Position numbers and translations under genes: made by a program. 64,000 nt of DNA, taken from positions 68,033,436-68,097,435 of the forward strand of contig CM059564.1 in the NCBI GenBank assembly GCA_030386875.1, written 5' to 3'. The notes under the pieces are model-generated. The model was not told where the DNA came from and ran no database searches. It worked only from the letters and a program-made list of their open reading frames with translations. The stretch is from Morinoia aosen. Lineage: Eukaryota > Arthropoda > Malacostraca > Amphipoda > Talitridae. Positions 47,885 through 57,416 of the stretch are shown here, one piece after another; positions within the stretch are counted from its first letter, which is position 1, and every line of letters begins with the position of its first letter.

Positions 47885-48459
47885 TTAAGCAATTGTAAAC
47901 CATTTATTTACCACATGCGAAACAGAAGAAGATTGTTTCTTAAGTCTAGTACATTGGTCAAATTTCAGTATAGCTACCTGCGGGCCCGAATAAGTTAAAT
48001 GACTTCTAGGGCATCTTACCACTAACGCTATTTTAAGGTGTACAAGTACGCTTAACCTAATTCACTTAACCTAGTTACGCACTAGACTGATCAATGATCA
48101 GTCTCGAGATTCAATGCTTAATTTTACAATTAGTATATATGGGCTAGATATTGGCGGTATATCCTATAAACGACTTGAGAACAGACTGAAGAAAGATCAG
48201 ATGATTGGTATTAATCCTGGCAAAATTACCCTATCCGGATTAATCGTTTAGGAGAAAGGATTTGGCTTGATTATCTTACATGCTTTATATTTAGATAGGA
48301 AAAGGAATTCTAGACTAATTTTGAAAGCTTTGTACGATTTTCTTTCACGAATCTCGGTAGGGATTTAGTTCCAAGTCTCAGTTTCAATGAAGACGATACT
48401 ATGTTGTGACCGACCTTTGTGAATAATAAGGAAGCATGAAGTTACTTCTATTTCGGGTT
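47885..48459 (-). pseudogene. LINE copy A, C-terminal and 3' UTR part
   Basis: The minus strand begins exactly at the Gypsy target site with 'RNRSNFMLPYYS' (plus a frameshift), then 'SIVFIETETWN', 'IPTEIRERKSYKAFK', and a 3' UTR shared with copy B ('CCTAGAAGTC', 'TATTCGGGCCCGCAGGTAGC', 'GTGGTAAATAAAT'). It is the downstream half of the LINE whose upstream half is at 52872-54010. Confidence 0.85.
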
Positions 48460-49424
48460 TGTTAAATAGTACGTATGGCAGTCCCTGTTCGGGCGCCACC
48501 ACGGTAGAAGAAACGAGGTAGTTTCAAACCAGTCTTTTTTTCGTTGACGTCACCGCAACGAACCAATAGCAACGCTCATGTTATATCTGGTAGCACTGCT
48601 ACCACCAAATCTGGCTCCACTATTGGCCTAACGACATGGAGTTTTGGTGACGTCATAAAGTTTGTTTGAAATGAACCCCTTCTATTGGCTCGCCGAACAA
48701 GAGGAGGTGTATTTTCTCCCGTAGAAATGACCCTACCTTGTTTTCTCTACCGTGGGCGCCACTTTGATAAATAGTAGGTTGTGGCGTATCCGCATTGGGC
48801 GCCAAATTGTTAGATATTTGGTTTTGGCAATATCCTCTTTGGGTGCCAAATTGTTGATAGTTGCAATTTTTGCTGGTCCTTCTTGGGAGCCAGCGAATTG
48901 ATTATTTAGGTGGGCTAGTCCTGTTTCAGCCCGATTGAAAACTAGATTGGTCCTTCTTGGGAGCCGAAATTTCAGAGTCTTCTTATCCCGGAAGGATCTT
49001 CCTGATATCTTCAGGGAAAATGGAAAGTCAGGTTTTGGCGACTTAATTTATTAGTTGGGGCTTGCCCACAGGTTTTCAGGACGAATTATTTTCCAGCAGT
49101 TGAAATTTTAGCCGATATAAAAATCAAGCTTTGAAGTTTTAGAGCCGAAGAAGTTCTGGCTATGGAGCTTTTCACGCTGGTAATGCAGCCGTCGAAAGTT
49201 AGAGCCGAAATGAAATTCGAGCTGCGAAATTGGAGCCGATATGAAAATCAAGCTTTGAAGTTTTAGAGCCGAAGAATTTTCTGGCTGTTGAAATTTTGAA
49301 ATCTGAGATGGATATATGGTTCGCAAGTATCTGTGATACGAGAGTTTAGTTATGCGAAGAGAATTATTTTCCCTCCTGTTAAATTATATAGGCAAAAGTC
49401 GGCATCTACGACAATAGCCTGACA
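48460..49424 (-). repeat. 3' LTR of the Gypsy-type element (with MITE)
   Basis: About 702 bp of LTR plus 255 bp of MITE and an 8-bp duplication. The PBS-like complement at 48483-48499 is the exact 18-nt form (GTCCCTGTTCGGGCGCCA). Confidence 0.92.
48500..48754. mobile_element. MITE copy 1 (255 bp, 8-bp TSD)
   Basis: Termini CACGGTAGAAGAAACGAGGT and its near reverse complement ending CTCTACCGTG. Target duplication GGCGCCAC at 48492-48499 and 48755-48762, present once in the other LTR (52194-52201 region). The 8-bp duplication points to hAT- or P-type mobilisation. No ORF. Confidence 0.93.
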
Positions 49425-49598
49425 CGCCCTTACCGAGAAGACATTACTGCAAGTAATGTCGCGAACATGCTATTAAGCCCGATGTCGACGGTGCCTTGGC
49501 CTATAAATTAATATAATGGTGCATATGTACATCAGATAGCTTATAAAGAATACTTAAGACTATTTCTTAACAATTTGAAACACTTATTCTAATACAGC

Positions 49599-52028
49599 TC
49601 AGGAACAGTCTTGTCCTTTCTTTTCTGAAGAGGCCGACTCCAGTTCTGGTTGGTGGGGAGAGCGCGATATGAAGTCGGCGAGATGGTTCTCCATTCCCGG
49701 AATATGTTCCGCTTTAAATTGAAAGAGGCTGAAGTATAAAGCCCATCGTTTAAGTCGTGGGTTTAGTTTATCCGCTTGTTGCAGATATATAAGAGGTCGA
49801 TGGTCGCCAAGGTGCATCGTTGATCTTGGTTGCCAATTTTGGTCAATGACATGGTCGCCAATTTTCGATCGCTGATCTGGTCGCCAATTAGATCGCTGAT
49901 CTGGTCGCCAGTTTGATCGCTGATCTGGTCGCCAGTTTGATCGCTGATCTGGTCGCCAGTTTGATCGGTGATCTGGTCGCCAGTTTGATCGGTGATCTGG
50001 TCGCCAGTTTGGTCGGTGATATGGTAGATGACGAGCTCGGAACGCAGTCGCCCTTCTGCGGCAGCAGCTGCTGTTTGGAGGCCAGGGTGTCCTGCGGTCT
50101 ACCGTAGATGCCAGTGGCCATGGACGCCATGGTCTTTTTAGGTGTAGGCCTTTATCGCGCATGCCAGATTTTAGTGCATTACGATCATCACTTTCTAATT
50201 TCTCCATTTCTTCTTTGGTTGGCTCAAGCGCCTTCCCATACAGAGGACATTCCTTGTTGATCTGAAGCTGTTTTGGTTCTTTAGATTTTTCAATTTCTTC
50301 TCTCTTAGCACTCGCTTTTGGAGTGACATGAGAGGTTTCAATTATGATAGGAGGCGTATGCTCTTCTTCAAAGGATGTAGTTCCTGGCACACGTCCTAGG
50401 ATTATGTCGGTTGCAGGGTTATCCATTACTACGACTGTGATGTTGCCTCGATAATATGGGCAGTCAAGTTTTACGTTTGCTAACGGCGCTACGAAAGTTT
50501 GGCTGTCAGCTAGCTTCACGGTGATTTTGTTTTTAGATATATTTTGTTCGGGCACAAGGGCTTTATTTACAAATACGGCTGTGGCTCCTCCATCCAGTAA
50601 GATTTCCACAGGTTGATCATTGAGTTGGCCTTGGCACTTTTTTAATTCTCCTAATAGTACTTCGGTTGTATTCGAAATTACCGCAGCATGATTGCATTCG
50701 ACGGGTGGCAGGGTATATCCTGGGGACTCCTCTTCGATGTAATTTATGTGGGCAGTAGGTTGTGCCGCACCTCCTTCATTTCGGGAAGAGGTATTTTGCT
50801 GAGATTGCGGGTTAAGTACTTGGCACTCTGCGCTAGAATGAGTTGGATTTTCTCCATGGTGATTACAGAAGAATGTTCTCCAGTGGATTGGCGGACGGTT
50901 AAAGTAGTTGGGTCTGCCTTCTACGTGAGCTGGTCCAGTTGTCCTTGGCCTATACTGGAAATTCTGATTCTGAGGCGGTGCAGGTCGATACTGGGGATTT
51001 CGGTTCTGAGGAGGTCGATAGTTGAAATTTTGGTTCTGAGGAGGTGAAGGTCGATAATTTCCGGTTGTGGTGTTAGAAAATCGATTCACTTGAGAACTTC
51101 TGGAAGGTTTTCCCATTGAAGATTCTTGACCTTCGTTTTTGTTAGTCGACAGACGGTTCTCACAGAGTTTCTGGAGAGTTGTATTTGGTCGGGCTTGTAG
51201 AAATTTGTCCCCTTGTTCAGCTAGCGTCGCTAAGGTGTTACCGCTTCTGTCCTTGAGTTGAGTAGCAAGGTGAGACGGTAGACTGGAGTAGACCCTATCC
51301 ATAAGCATGAAATTTTTCAGTTGGTCGTAGTTTTCTTCTACTTGGCTTCCGGTGAGCCATGCGTTAAGCGCTTGTTCCAATCTCCGGATGTATCGACTCA
51401 TGTTGTCTCCTTCCTCAGGCTTCAGTTCATAGTAGTTACTGCGCAGTTTAGCGGGGGTTATCTTGTGGGACTCCAGCAGTAAATTTTTGATTTCCCTAAA
51501 TTGGTAGCGGTCGACAGCGGCCAGTGTCTGGATGAGTCTTCTTTCCTTAGCCGTTACTAGATTTTCTAGTGCGAGAACAGCCTCAAATTCCGTGTATTCG
51601 AGTGCGTTGCTGTGACTCTCGAAACGCTGCATGAATTCTTGGATCCCCTCTTGTTCAGGGTTAAAAGCAGCGATATCGGGTATTTTGACCCGTCTGGCTT
51701 CTGGTGCCCTTTGCTGGTTGAGTTGTTGGAGCTGGATTTCATGCTCTCGTTCTCTTTCTCTCTCTCGTTCTCTTTCTCTCTCTCGTTCTCTTTCTCTCTC
51801 TCGTTCTTCTCTTTCTCTTTCTCTTTCTCGTTCTTCTCTTTCTAGCGCTCGTTCTCGTTCTCGTTCTTCTTTTTCTCTTTCTCGTTCTTCTCTTTCTTTT
51901 TCTCTTTCTCGTTCTTCAGCTTCCTCCAGAATTCTTATTCTTTGAAGGAAGGTTTCACGGTAGTCTGGTTGCTCCGGAGTGAGGCCTAGGGCAGTCATGT
52001 ACTCTCGGGCACGTTGAACGCAATCCAT
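49599..52028 (-). CDS. Gag-protease polyprotein with RNase H tail, pol deleted
   Basis: A single open frame of 809 codons on the minus strand. Residues 1-34 are N-terminal. Residues 35-95 are an Arg/Glu-rich coiled coil encoded by a CT-rich simple repeat. Residues 110-300 are a gag capsid-like region ('KIPDIAAFNPEQEGIQEFMQ', 'ARLRSNYYELK..' type SCAN-like pattern). Residues about 386-400 form a zinc-knuckle variant C-x2-H-x5-H-x4-C. Residues about 470-560 are a retropepsin-like domain with 'VEILLDGGATAVFVN' and 'ATDIILGRVPGT'. Residues 669-716 are repeated RSNWRPDQ units, and 733-809 are the end of a Gypsy RNase H ('LNPRLKRWALYFSLFQFKAE', 'HIPGMENHLADFISRS'). The active-site triplet reads D-G-G instead of the usual D-S/T-G. 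RT is missing, yet the frame stays open across the junction. Confidence 0.88.
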   Translation of the reverse strand: MDCVQRAREYMTALGLTPEQPDYRETFLQRIRILEEAEEREREKEREEREREKEERERERALEREEREREREREEREREREREREREREREREREHEIQLQQLNQQRAPEARRVKIPDIAAFNPEQEGIQEFMQRFESHSNALEYTEFEAVLALENLVTAKERRLIQTLAAVDRYQFREIKNLLLESHKITPAKLRSNYYELKPEEGDNMSRYIRRLEQALNAWLTGSQVEENYDQLKNFMLMDRVYSSLPSHLATQLKDRSGNTLATLAEQGDKFLQARPNTTLQKLCENRLSTNKNEGQESSMGKPSRSSQVNRFSNTTTGNYRPSPPQNQNFNYRPPQNRNPQYRPAPPQNQNFQYRPRTTGPAHVEGRPNYFNRPPIHWRTFFCNHHGENPTHSSAECQVLNPQSQQNTSSRNEGGAAQPTAHINYIEEESPGYTLPPVECNHAAVISNTTEVLLGELKKCQGQLNDQPVEILLDGGATAVFVNKALVPEQNISKNKITVKLADSQTFVAPLANVKLDCPYYRGNITVVVMDNPATDIILGRVPGTTSFEEEHTPPIIIETSHVTPKASAKREEIEKSKEPKQLQINKECPLYGKALEPTKEEMEKLESDDRNALKSGMRDKGLHLKRPWRPWPLASTVDRRTPWPPNSSCCRRRATAFRARHLPYHRPNWRPDHRSNWRPDHRSNWRPDQRSNWRPDQRSNWRPDQRSNWRPDQRSKIGDHVIDQNWQPRSTMHLGDHRPLIYLQQADKLNPRLKRWALYFSLFQFKAEHIPGMENHLADFISRSPHQPELESASSEKKGQDCS
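49865..50030. repeat. 24-bp minisatellite in the retroelement frame
   Basis: About seven units of 'GATCGCTGATCTGGTCGCCA' + GTTT (24 bp, 8 codons), located exactly where RT would be deleted, between protease-side and RNase H-side sequence. Confidence 0.93.
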
Positions 52029-52162
52029 TTTGAAATTTTTCTTTTGCTTCAGGAAGTCGAAGTTCCTTTATTTTTGTTATTTTTCTTGGGTTTTCAGGAT
52101 TCAAAGTCCTTCTTTAGATGCAGCTTTCCAGAGTTCGGGTCGCTGAGTTCGGGTCGCTGCTT

Positions 52163-52866
52163 TGTTAAATAGTACGTATGGCAGTCCCTGTTCAGGCGCC
52201 ACTTTGATAAATAGTAGGTTGTGGCGTATCCGCATTGGGCGCCAAATTGTTAGATATTTGGTTTTGGCAATATCCTCTTTGGGTACCAAATTGTAGATAG
52301 TTGCAATTTTTGCTGGTCCTTCTTGGGAGCCAGCGAATTGATTATTTAGGTGGGCTAGTCCTGTTTCAGCCCGATTGAACATTAGATTGGTCCTTCTTGG
52401 GAGCCGAAATTTCAGAGTCTTCTTATCCCGGAAGGATCTTCCTGATATCTTCAGGGAAAATGGAAAGTCAGGTTTTGGCGACTTAATTTATTAGTTGGGG
52501 CTTGCCCACAGGTTTTCAGGAGACGAATTATTTTCCAGCAGTTGAAATTTTAGCCGATATAAAAATCAAGCTTTGAAGTTTTAGAGCCGAAGAAGTTCTG
52601 GCTATGGAGCTTTTCACGCTGGTAATGCAGCCGTCGAAAGTTAGAGCCGAAATGAAATTCGAGCTGCGAAATTGGAGCCGATATAAAAATCAAGCTTTGA
52701 AGTTTTAGAGCCGAAGAATTTTCTGGCTGTTGAAATTTTGAAATCTGAGATGGATATATGGTTCGCAAGTATCTGTGATACGAGAGTTTAGTTATGCGAA
52801 GAGAATTATTTTCCCTCCTGTTAAATTATATAGGCAAAAGTCGGCATCTACGACAATAGCCTGACA
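52163..52866 (-). repeat. 5' LTR of the Gypsy-type element (intact)
   Basis: 704 bp, TGTTAAATAG to GCCTGACA on the plus strand. It contains a tRNA-Lys-type PBS complement at 52184-52201 (one mismatch, GTCCCTGTTCAGGCGCCA) and similar GGGCGCCAAATTGT-type modules at about 52231-52253, 52271-52300, 52315-52349 and 52388-52416. Confidence 0.92.
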
Positions 52867-52871
52867 GGGTT

Positions 52872-54010
52872 AAATGGTCATGAAGACCAGTTTGTGCAGG
52901 TAGGAAGTGTTTGAGATTTTTGTGGCCATCATTAGACACTATTTTATTTATCAAATTACGCATGGAAAGATTGTACAGATCCAGAAGTTCAAGTAGTTTC
53001 AAAACTTTTGAATGAATCATTTGTACGAGCGTTATATTCGAGTTTCTTTACCCCTCTAATTGCTATTTTTTATGGAGTAAAGAATACGTTACTTCTACTT
53101 ATATCAGTTCGGTGCCATGCTTCAATTTCGTATTCTAAGTATGGTGAGATGAATGTTGGGTAAAGTTTTTGCAAGGCTTCTTCAGGTAATACATTATTCA
53201 TTTTGTGGAGGATTCCAATGGATTTTCATGGTTTAGTTCTAATATGAGCAACGTGCTTTTTGAAGGTCAGATGTTTATCGATTAAAATACCTAGGAATTT
53301 ACATGAGTTGGTTTCTTCGATAGAACCTTCGCCAATTTTAAAGCCTGGAAGAAATATATGTTTCTTCCATGAGAATAAAATACATTTTGTTTTTTCGATA
53401 TTAATGCTGATTATTTTAGCTTAAAGACACGTTGAAACCTTTTGGAGCTCGTCATTAGTACTCTCCGCAATTAGAGCGGGATTTTGATTAGGAAGGACCG
53501 TAGAAAGAGTGCTGTCATCGGCAAAAAGTATGAATTTAAAAAACGATGCAGATTTAATGGTATCGTTGATAAAGATTAATAATAGGAGAAGCCCAAGGAC
53601 AGATTCTTGTAGAACTCCATGGCTAATTTTCTGTAGTTCAGATTGTACATCATCAATGACAACGTATTGCTTCCGATTTGTTAGATATGATCTGAACCAA
53701 TCATGAGCAACTTCTGTAATGCCATAACGGTGGAGTTTCGACATCAATATATTACTGTCCACACATTCAAATGCCTTTCGAAAGGCAAGAAATACGGAGA
53801 AAACCAACTTTCCTTCGTCTATGATAGAATATAGGTATTGTGAATGATTTAATACGAACCGGGTTGATGATTTTTTAGAGCGAAAACCAAAGTGTTTACC
53901 ATATAAGAATGATTTTAATTCAAAATAGGACTATACTATTCTATATGCAATATTCTTAAACAGCTATATTAAGGACTTTAGTTGAGAATGTTTTAATTTA
54001 CTTGATTTAT
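52872..54010 (-). pseudogene. LINE copy A, reverse transcriptase part
   Basis: Minus-strand frames: 'FLYGKHFGFRSKKSSTRFVL' near 53900, 'VFSVFLAFRKAFECVDSNIL', 'LHRYGITEVAHDWFRSYLTN', 'HGVLQESVLGLLLLLIFIND', 'FILFADDSTLST' (FADD box), then 'GSIEETNSCKFLGILIDKHL', 'NNVLPEEALQKLYPTFISPY' and '...TGLHDHLT' up to the Gypsy junction. Jockey/CR1/L2-type order. A few stops and frameshifts. Confidence 0.88.
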
Positions 54011-54879
54011 TTTTTGAGGTGTTTATGCACGCAATTACATCAGAAGAGTTGGTAGGCGTTAAAAAAGAGTTGTGTTCACGGATATGATCAATATGTTCCA
54101 AGTGATCTGTAGGTTCACTATGATATATTCCGGATATAATGTTAATATCTTATATTAGAAATTAACATTATTATTAAGAAATCGTAAAAACTTTGGATGC
54201 TATGCGTATATTTTAGGAGGTTTTGTGTGGCCGAATGTCGTATGAATGAGTTCCTCCACATGAATTGTAAGATACGATCGTTTTAACGCGTGGCGATGCA
54301 CCACAAACTGAACAAAACATTTCAGTTCCCAATAAGCGTGGAGTGATTTATGTCTTTTATATTCACGTCGTACATTCGTCTCAATAATGCAATGCTATGA
54401 ATTTTATTGCTTTTCATGAGTGCGTATCATAATCTCTGAGACAAATGATATATTACTTTCATTTTATTTGTTTTTATCTAAGTCTTGTGTGAATGCGTTA
54501 AAGTATTTTCTAAAAGTTGTTACTTGAGTGACGTACAGCAACTCACTTCAAAACGATTTTCTTAGAAGCCAAATTGCTGGTAATTTATTAACCAATAAAA
54601 CGCCTTTTCAACATAGCGTGACCAGTAGATTTTCGCTTCACCACGTGCTAAGCCACGCGCTGCAATCCTCGCACACGGTGACAAAAGAAGTAAAACTTGC
54701 AGGTTTACGTGCCACTAACTAGCACACTTGGCTCTAGGCTCAAATCTCTGCTCTAAGCTTTTCTCAAACGAATGATCTGGGGGGCTTAGTTCTCAGGTAT
54801 TGCTTCTCTTGAGCAACGCGCGCTGGAGTCTAGAGTACAGTGTTTCCTGTTGGTGCAGTGCGTGGCATGGCAGGTAGCA
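54011..54879. other. No recognisable gene
   Basis: AT-rich. The 5' continuation of LINE copy A, if present, is not recognisable. GC rises just before the satellite. Confidence 0.4.
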
Positions 54880-57411
54880 GCACACAACAGTCGGGGCACA
54901 CAACAGTCGGGGCACAACACAACAGTCGGGGCACAAAACAGTCGGGGCACACAGCAGTCGGGGCACACAACAGTCGAGGCACACAACAGTCGGGGCACAA
55001 CACAACAGTCGGGGCACACAACAGTCGGGGCACACAACAATCGGGGCACACAACAGTCGGGGCACACAGCAGTCGGGGCACACAACAGTTGGGGCACACA
55101 ACAGTCGGGGCACACAACAGGTCGGGGCACACACAACAGTCGGGGCACACAACAGTCGGGGCACACAACAGTCAGGGCACACAACAGTCGGGGCACACAA
55201 CAGTCGGGGCACACAACAGTCGGGGCACAACACAACAGTCGGGGCACACAACAGTCGGGGCACACAACAATCGGGGCACACAACAGTCAGGGCACACAAC
55301 AGTCGGGGCACACAACAGTCGGGGCGCACAACAGGTCGGGGCACAGAACAGGTCGGGGCACACAACAGTCGGGCCACACAACAGTCGGGGCACACAACGG
55401 TCGGGGCACACAACAGGTCGGGGCACACAACAGTCGGGGGCACACAACAGTCGGGGCACACAACAGTCGGGGCACACAACAGGTCGAGGCACGCAACAGT
55501 CGGGGCACACAACAGGTCGGGGCACACAGCAGTCGGGGCACACAACAGTCGGGCCATACAACAGTCGGGGCACACAATAGGTCGGGGCACACAACAGTCG
55601 GGGCACACAACAGTCGGGGCACACAACAGTCGGGGCACACAACAGGTCGGGGCACACAACATTCGGGGCACACAACAGTCAGGGCACACAACAGTCGGGG
55701 CACACAACAGTCGGGGCGCACAACAGGTCGGGGCACAGAACAGGTCGAGGCACACAACAGTCGGGCCACACAACAGTCGGGGCACACAACGGTCGGGGCA
55801 CACAATAGGTCGGGGCACACAACAGTCGGGGCACACAACAGTCGGGGCACACAACAGTCGGGGCACACAACAGGTCGGGGCACACAACAGTCGGGGCACA
55901 CAACAGTCGGGGCACACAACAGGTCGGGGCACACAACAGTCGGGGCACACAACAGTCGGGGCACGCAACAGTCGGGGCACACAACAGGTCGGGGCACACA
56001 GCAGTCGGGGCACACAACAGTCGGGCCACACAACAGTCAGGGCACACAATAGGTCGGGGCACACAACAGTCCGGGCACACAACAGGTCGGGGCACACAAC
56101 AGTCGGGGCACACAACAGTCGGGGCACACAACAGTCGGGGCACACAACAGTCGGGGCACACAACAGTCGGGGCACACAACAGTTGGGGCACACAACAGTC
56201 GGGGCACACAACAGGTCGGGGCACACACAACAGTCGGGGCACACAACAGTCGGGGCACACAACAGTCGGGGCACACAACAGTCGGGGCACACAACAGTCG
56301 GGGGACACAACAGTCGGGGCACACAACAGTCGGGGCACAACACAACAGTCGGGGCACACAACAGTCGGGGCACACAACAATCGGGGCACACAACAGTCAG
56401 GGCACACAACAGTCGGGGCACACAACAGTCGGGGCGCACAACAGGTCGGGGCACAGAACAGGTCGGGGCACACAACAGTCGGGCCACACAACAGTCGGGG
56501 CACACAACGGTCGGGGCACACAACAGGTCGGGGCACACAACAGTCGGGGGCACACAACAGTCGGGGCACACAACAGTCGGGGCACACAACAGGTCGAGGC
56601 ACGCAACAGTCGGGGCACACAACAGGTCGGGGCACACAGCAGTCGGGGCACACAACAGTCGGGCCATACAACAGTCGGGGCACACAATAGGTCGGGGCAC
56701 ACAACAGTCGGGGCACACAACAGTCGGGGCACACAACAGTCGGGGCACACAACAGGTCGGGGCACACAACATTCGGGGCACACAACAGTCAGGGCACACA
56801 ACAGTCGGGGCACACAACAGTCGGGGCACAGAACAGGTCGGGGCGCACAACAGGTCGGGGCGCACAACAGGTCGGGGCACAGAACAGGTCGGGGCACACA
56901 ACAGTCGGGACACTCAGCAGTCGGTGCACACAACAGTCGGGGCACACAACAGTCGGGGCACACAACAGTCGGGGCACACAACAGTCGGGGCACACAACAG
57001 TCGGGGCACACAACAGTCGGGGCACACAACAGTCGGGGCACACAACAGTCGGGGCACACAACAGTCGGGGCACACAACAGTCGGGGCACACAACAGTCGG
57101 GGCACACAACAGTCGGGGCACACAACAGTCGGGGCACACAACAGTCGGGGCACACAACAGTCGGGGCACACAACAGTCGGGGCACACAACAGTCGGTGCA
57201 CACAACAGTCGGGGCACACAACAGTCGGGGCACACAACAGTCGGGGCACACAACAGTCGGGGCACACAACAGTCGGGGCACACAACAGTCGGGGCACACA
57301 ACAGTCGGGGCACACAACAGTCGGGGCACACAACAGTCGGGGCACACAACAGTCGGGGCACACAACAGTCGGGGCACACAACAGTCGGGGCATACAACAG
57401 CCGGGGCACAC
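54880..57411. repeat. 16-bp minisatellite, about 2.5 kb, with higher-order structure
   Basis: About 155 tandem units of 'CGGGGCACACAACAGT' (16 bp) with 17-bp (AACAGGT) and 19-bp (CACAACACAAC) variants. Variant order is repeated: the block ending at 55675 recurs ending at 56785, a period of 1110 bp. The last 500 bp (56930-57400) are almost pure 16-mers. Open frames up to 706 codons on both strands are by-products of the repeat. Confidence 0.96.
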
Positions 57412-57416
57412 AACAA

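Larger units (their letters stand above)
48460..52866 (-). mobile_element. Gypsy-type LTR retrotransposon, non-autonomous
   Basis: Two direct repeats (48460-49424 and 52163-52866) beginning TGTTAAATAG and ending GCCTGACA (TG..CA) flank an internal region with one open gag-protease frame on the minus strand. A 5-bp target duplication GGGTT lies at 48455-48459 and 52867-52871. The LTRs differ at only a handful of positions out of about 700 (excluding a MITE in the left one), so the insertion is young. Reverse transcriptase, most of RNase H and integrase are deleted, so movement would need help in trans. It interrupts LINE copy A. Transposable-element copy, described only. Confidence 0.93.

Noticed and set aside
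48120-48459. Separate gene to the left of the Gypsy element
   Set aside because: It is the 3' continuation of LINE copy A. It joins the right flank exactly at the target site and matches copy B.
51612-51945. Serine/arginine-rich plus-strand frames
   Set aside because: Antisense of the Arg/Glu-rich coiled-coil stretch of the retroelement Gag frame (a CT-rich simple repeat).
54793-56913. 706-codon minus-strand frame and other long frames across the 16-bp array, giving a cysteine-rich repeat protein
   Set aside because: Unit length is 16 bp and contains no stop in most frames, so both strands are open in several frames. There is no start context, splice signal or unique domain.
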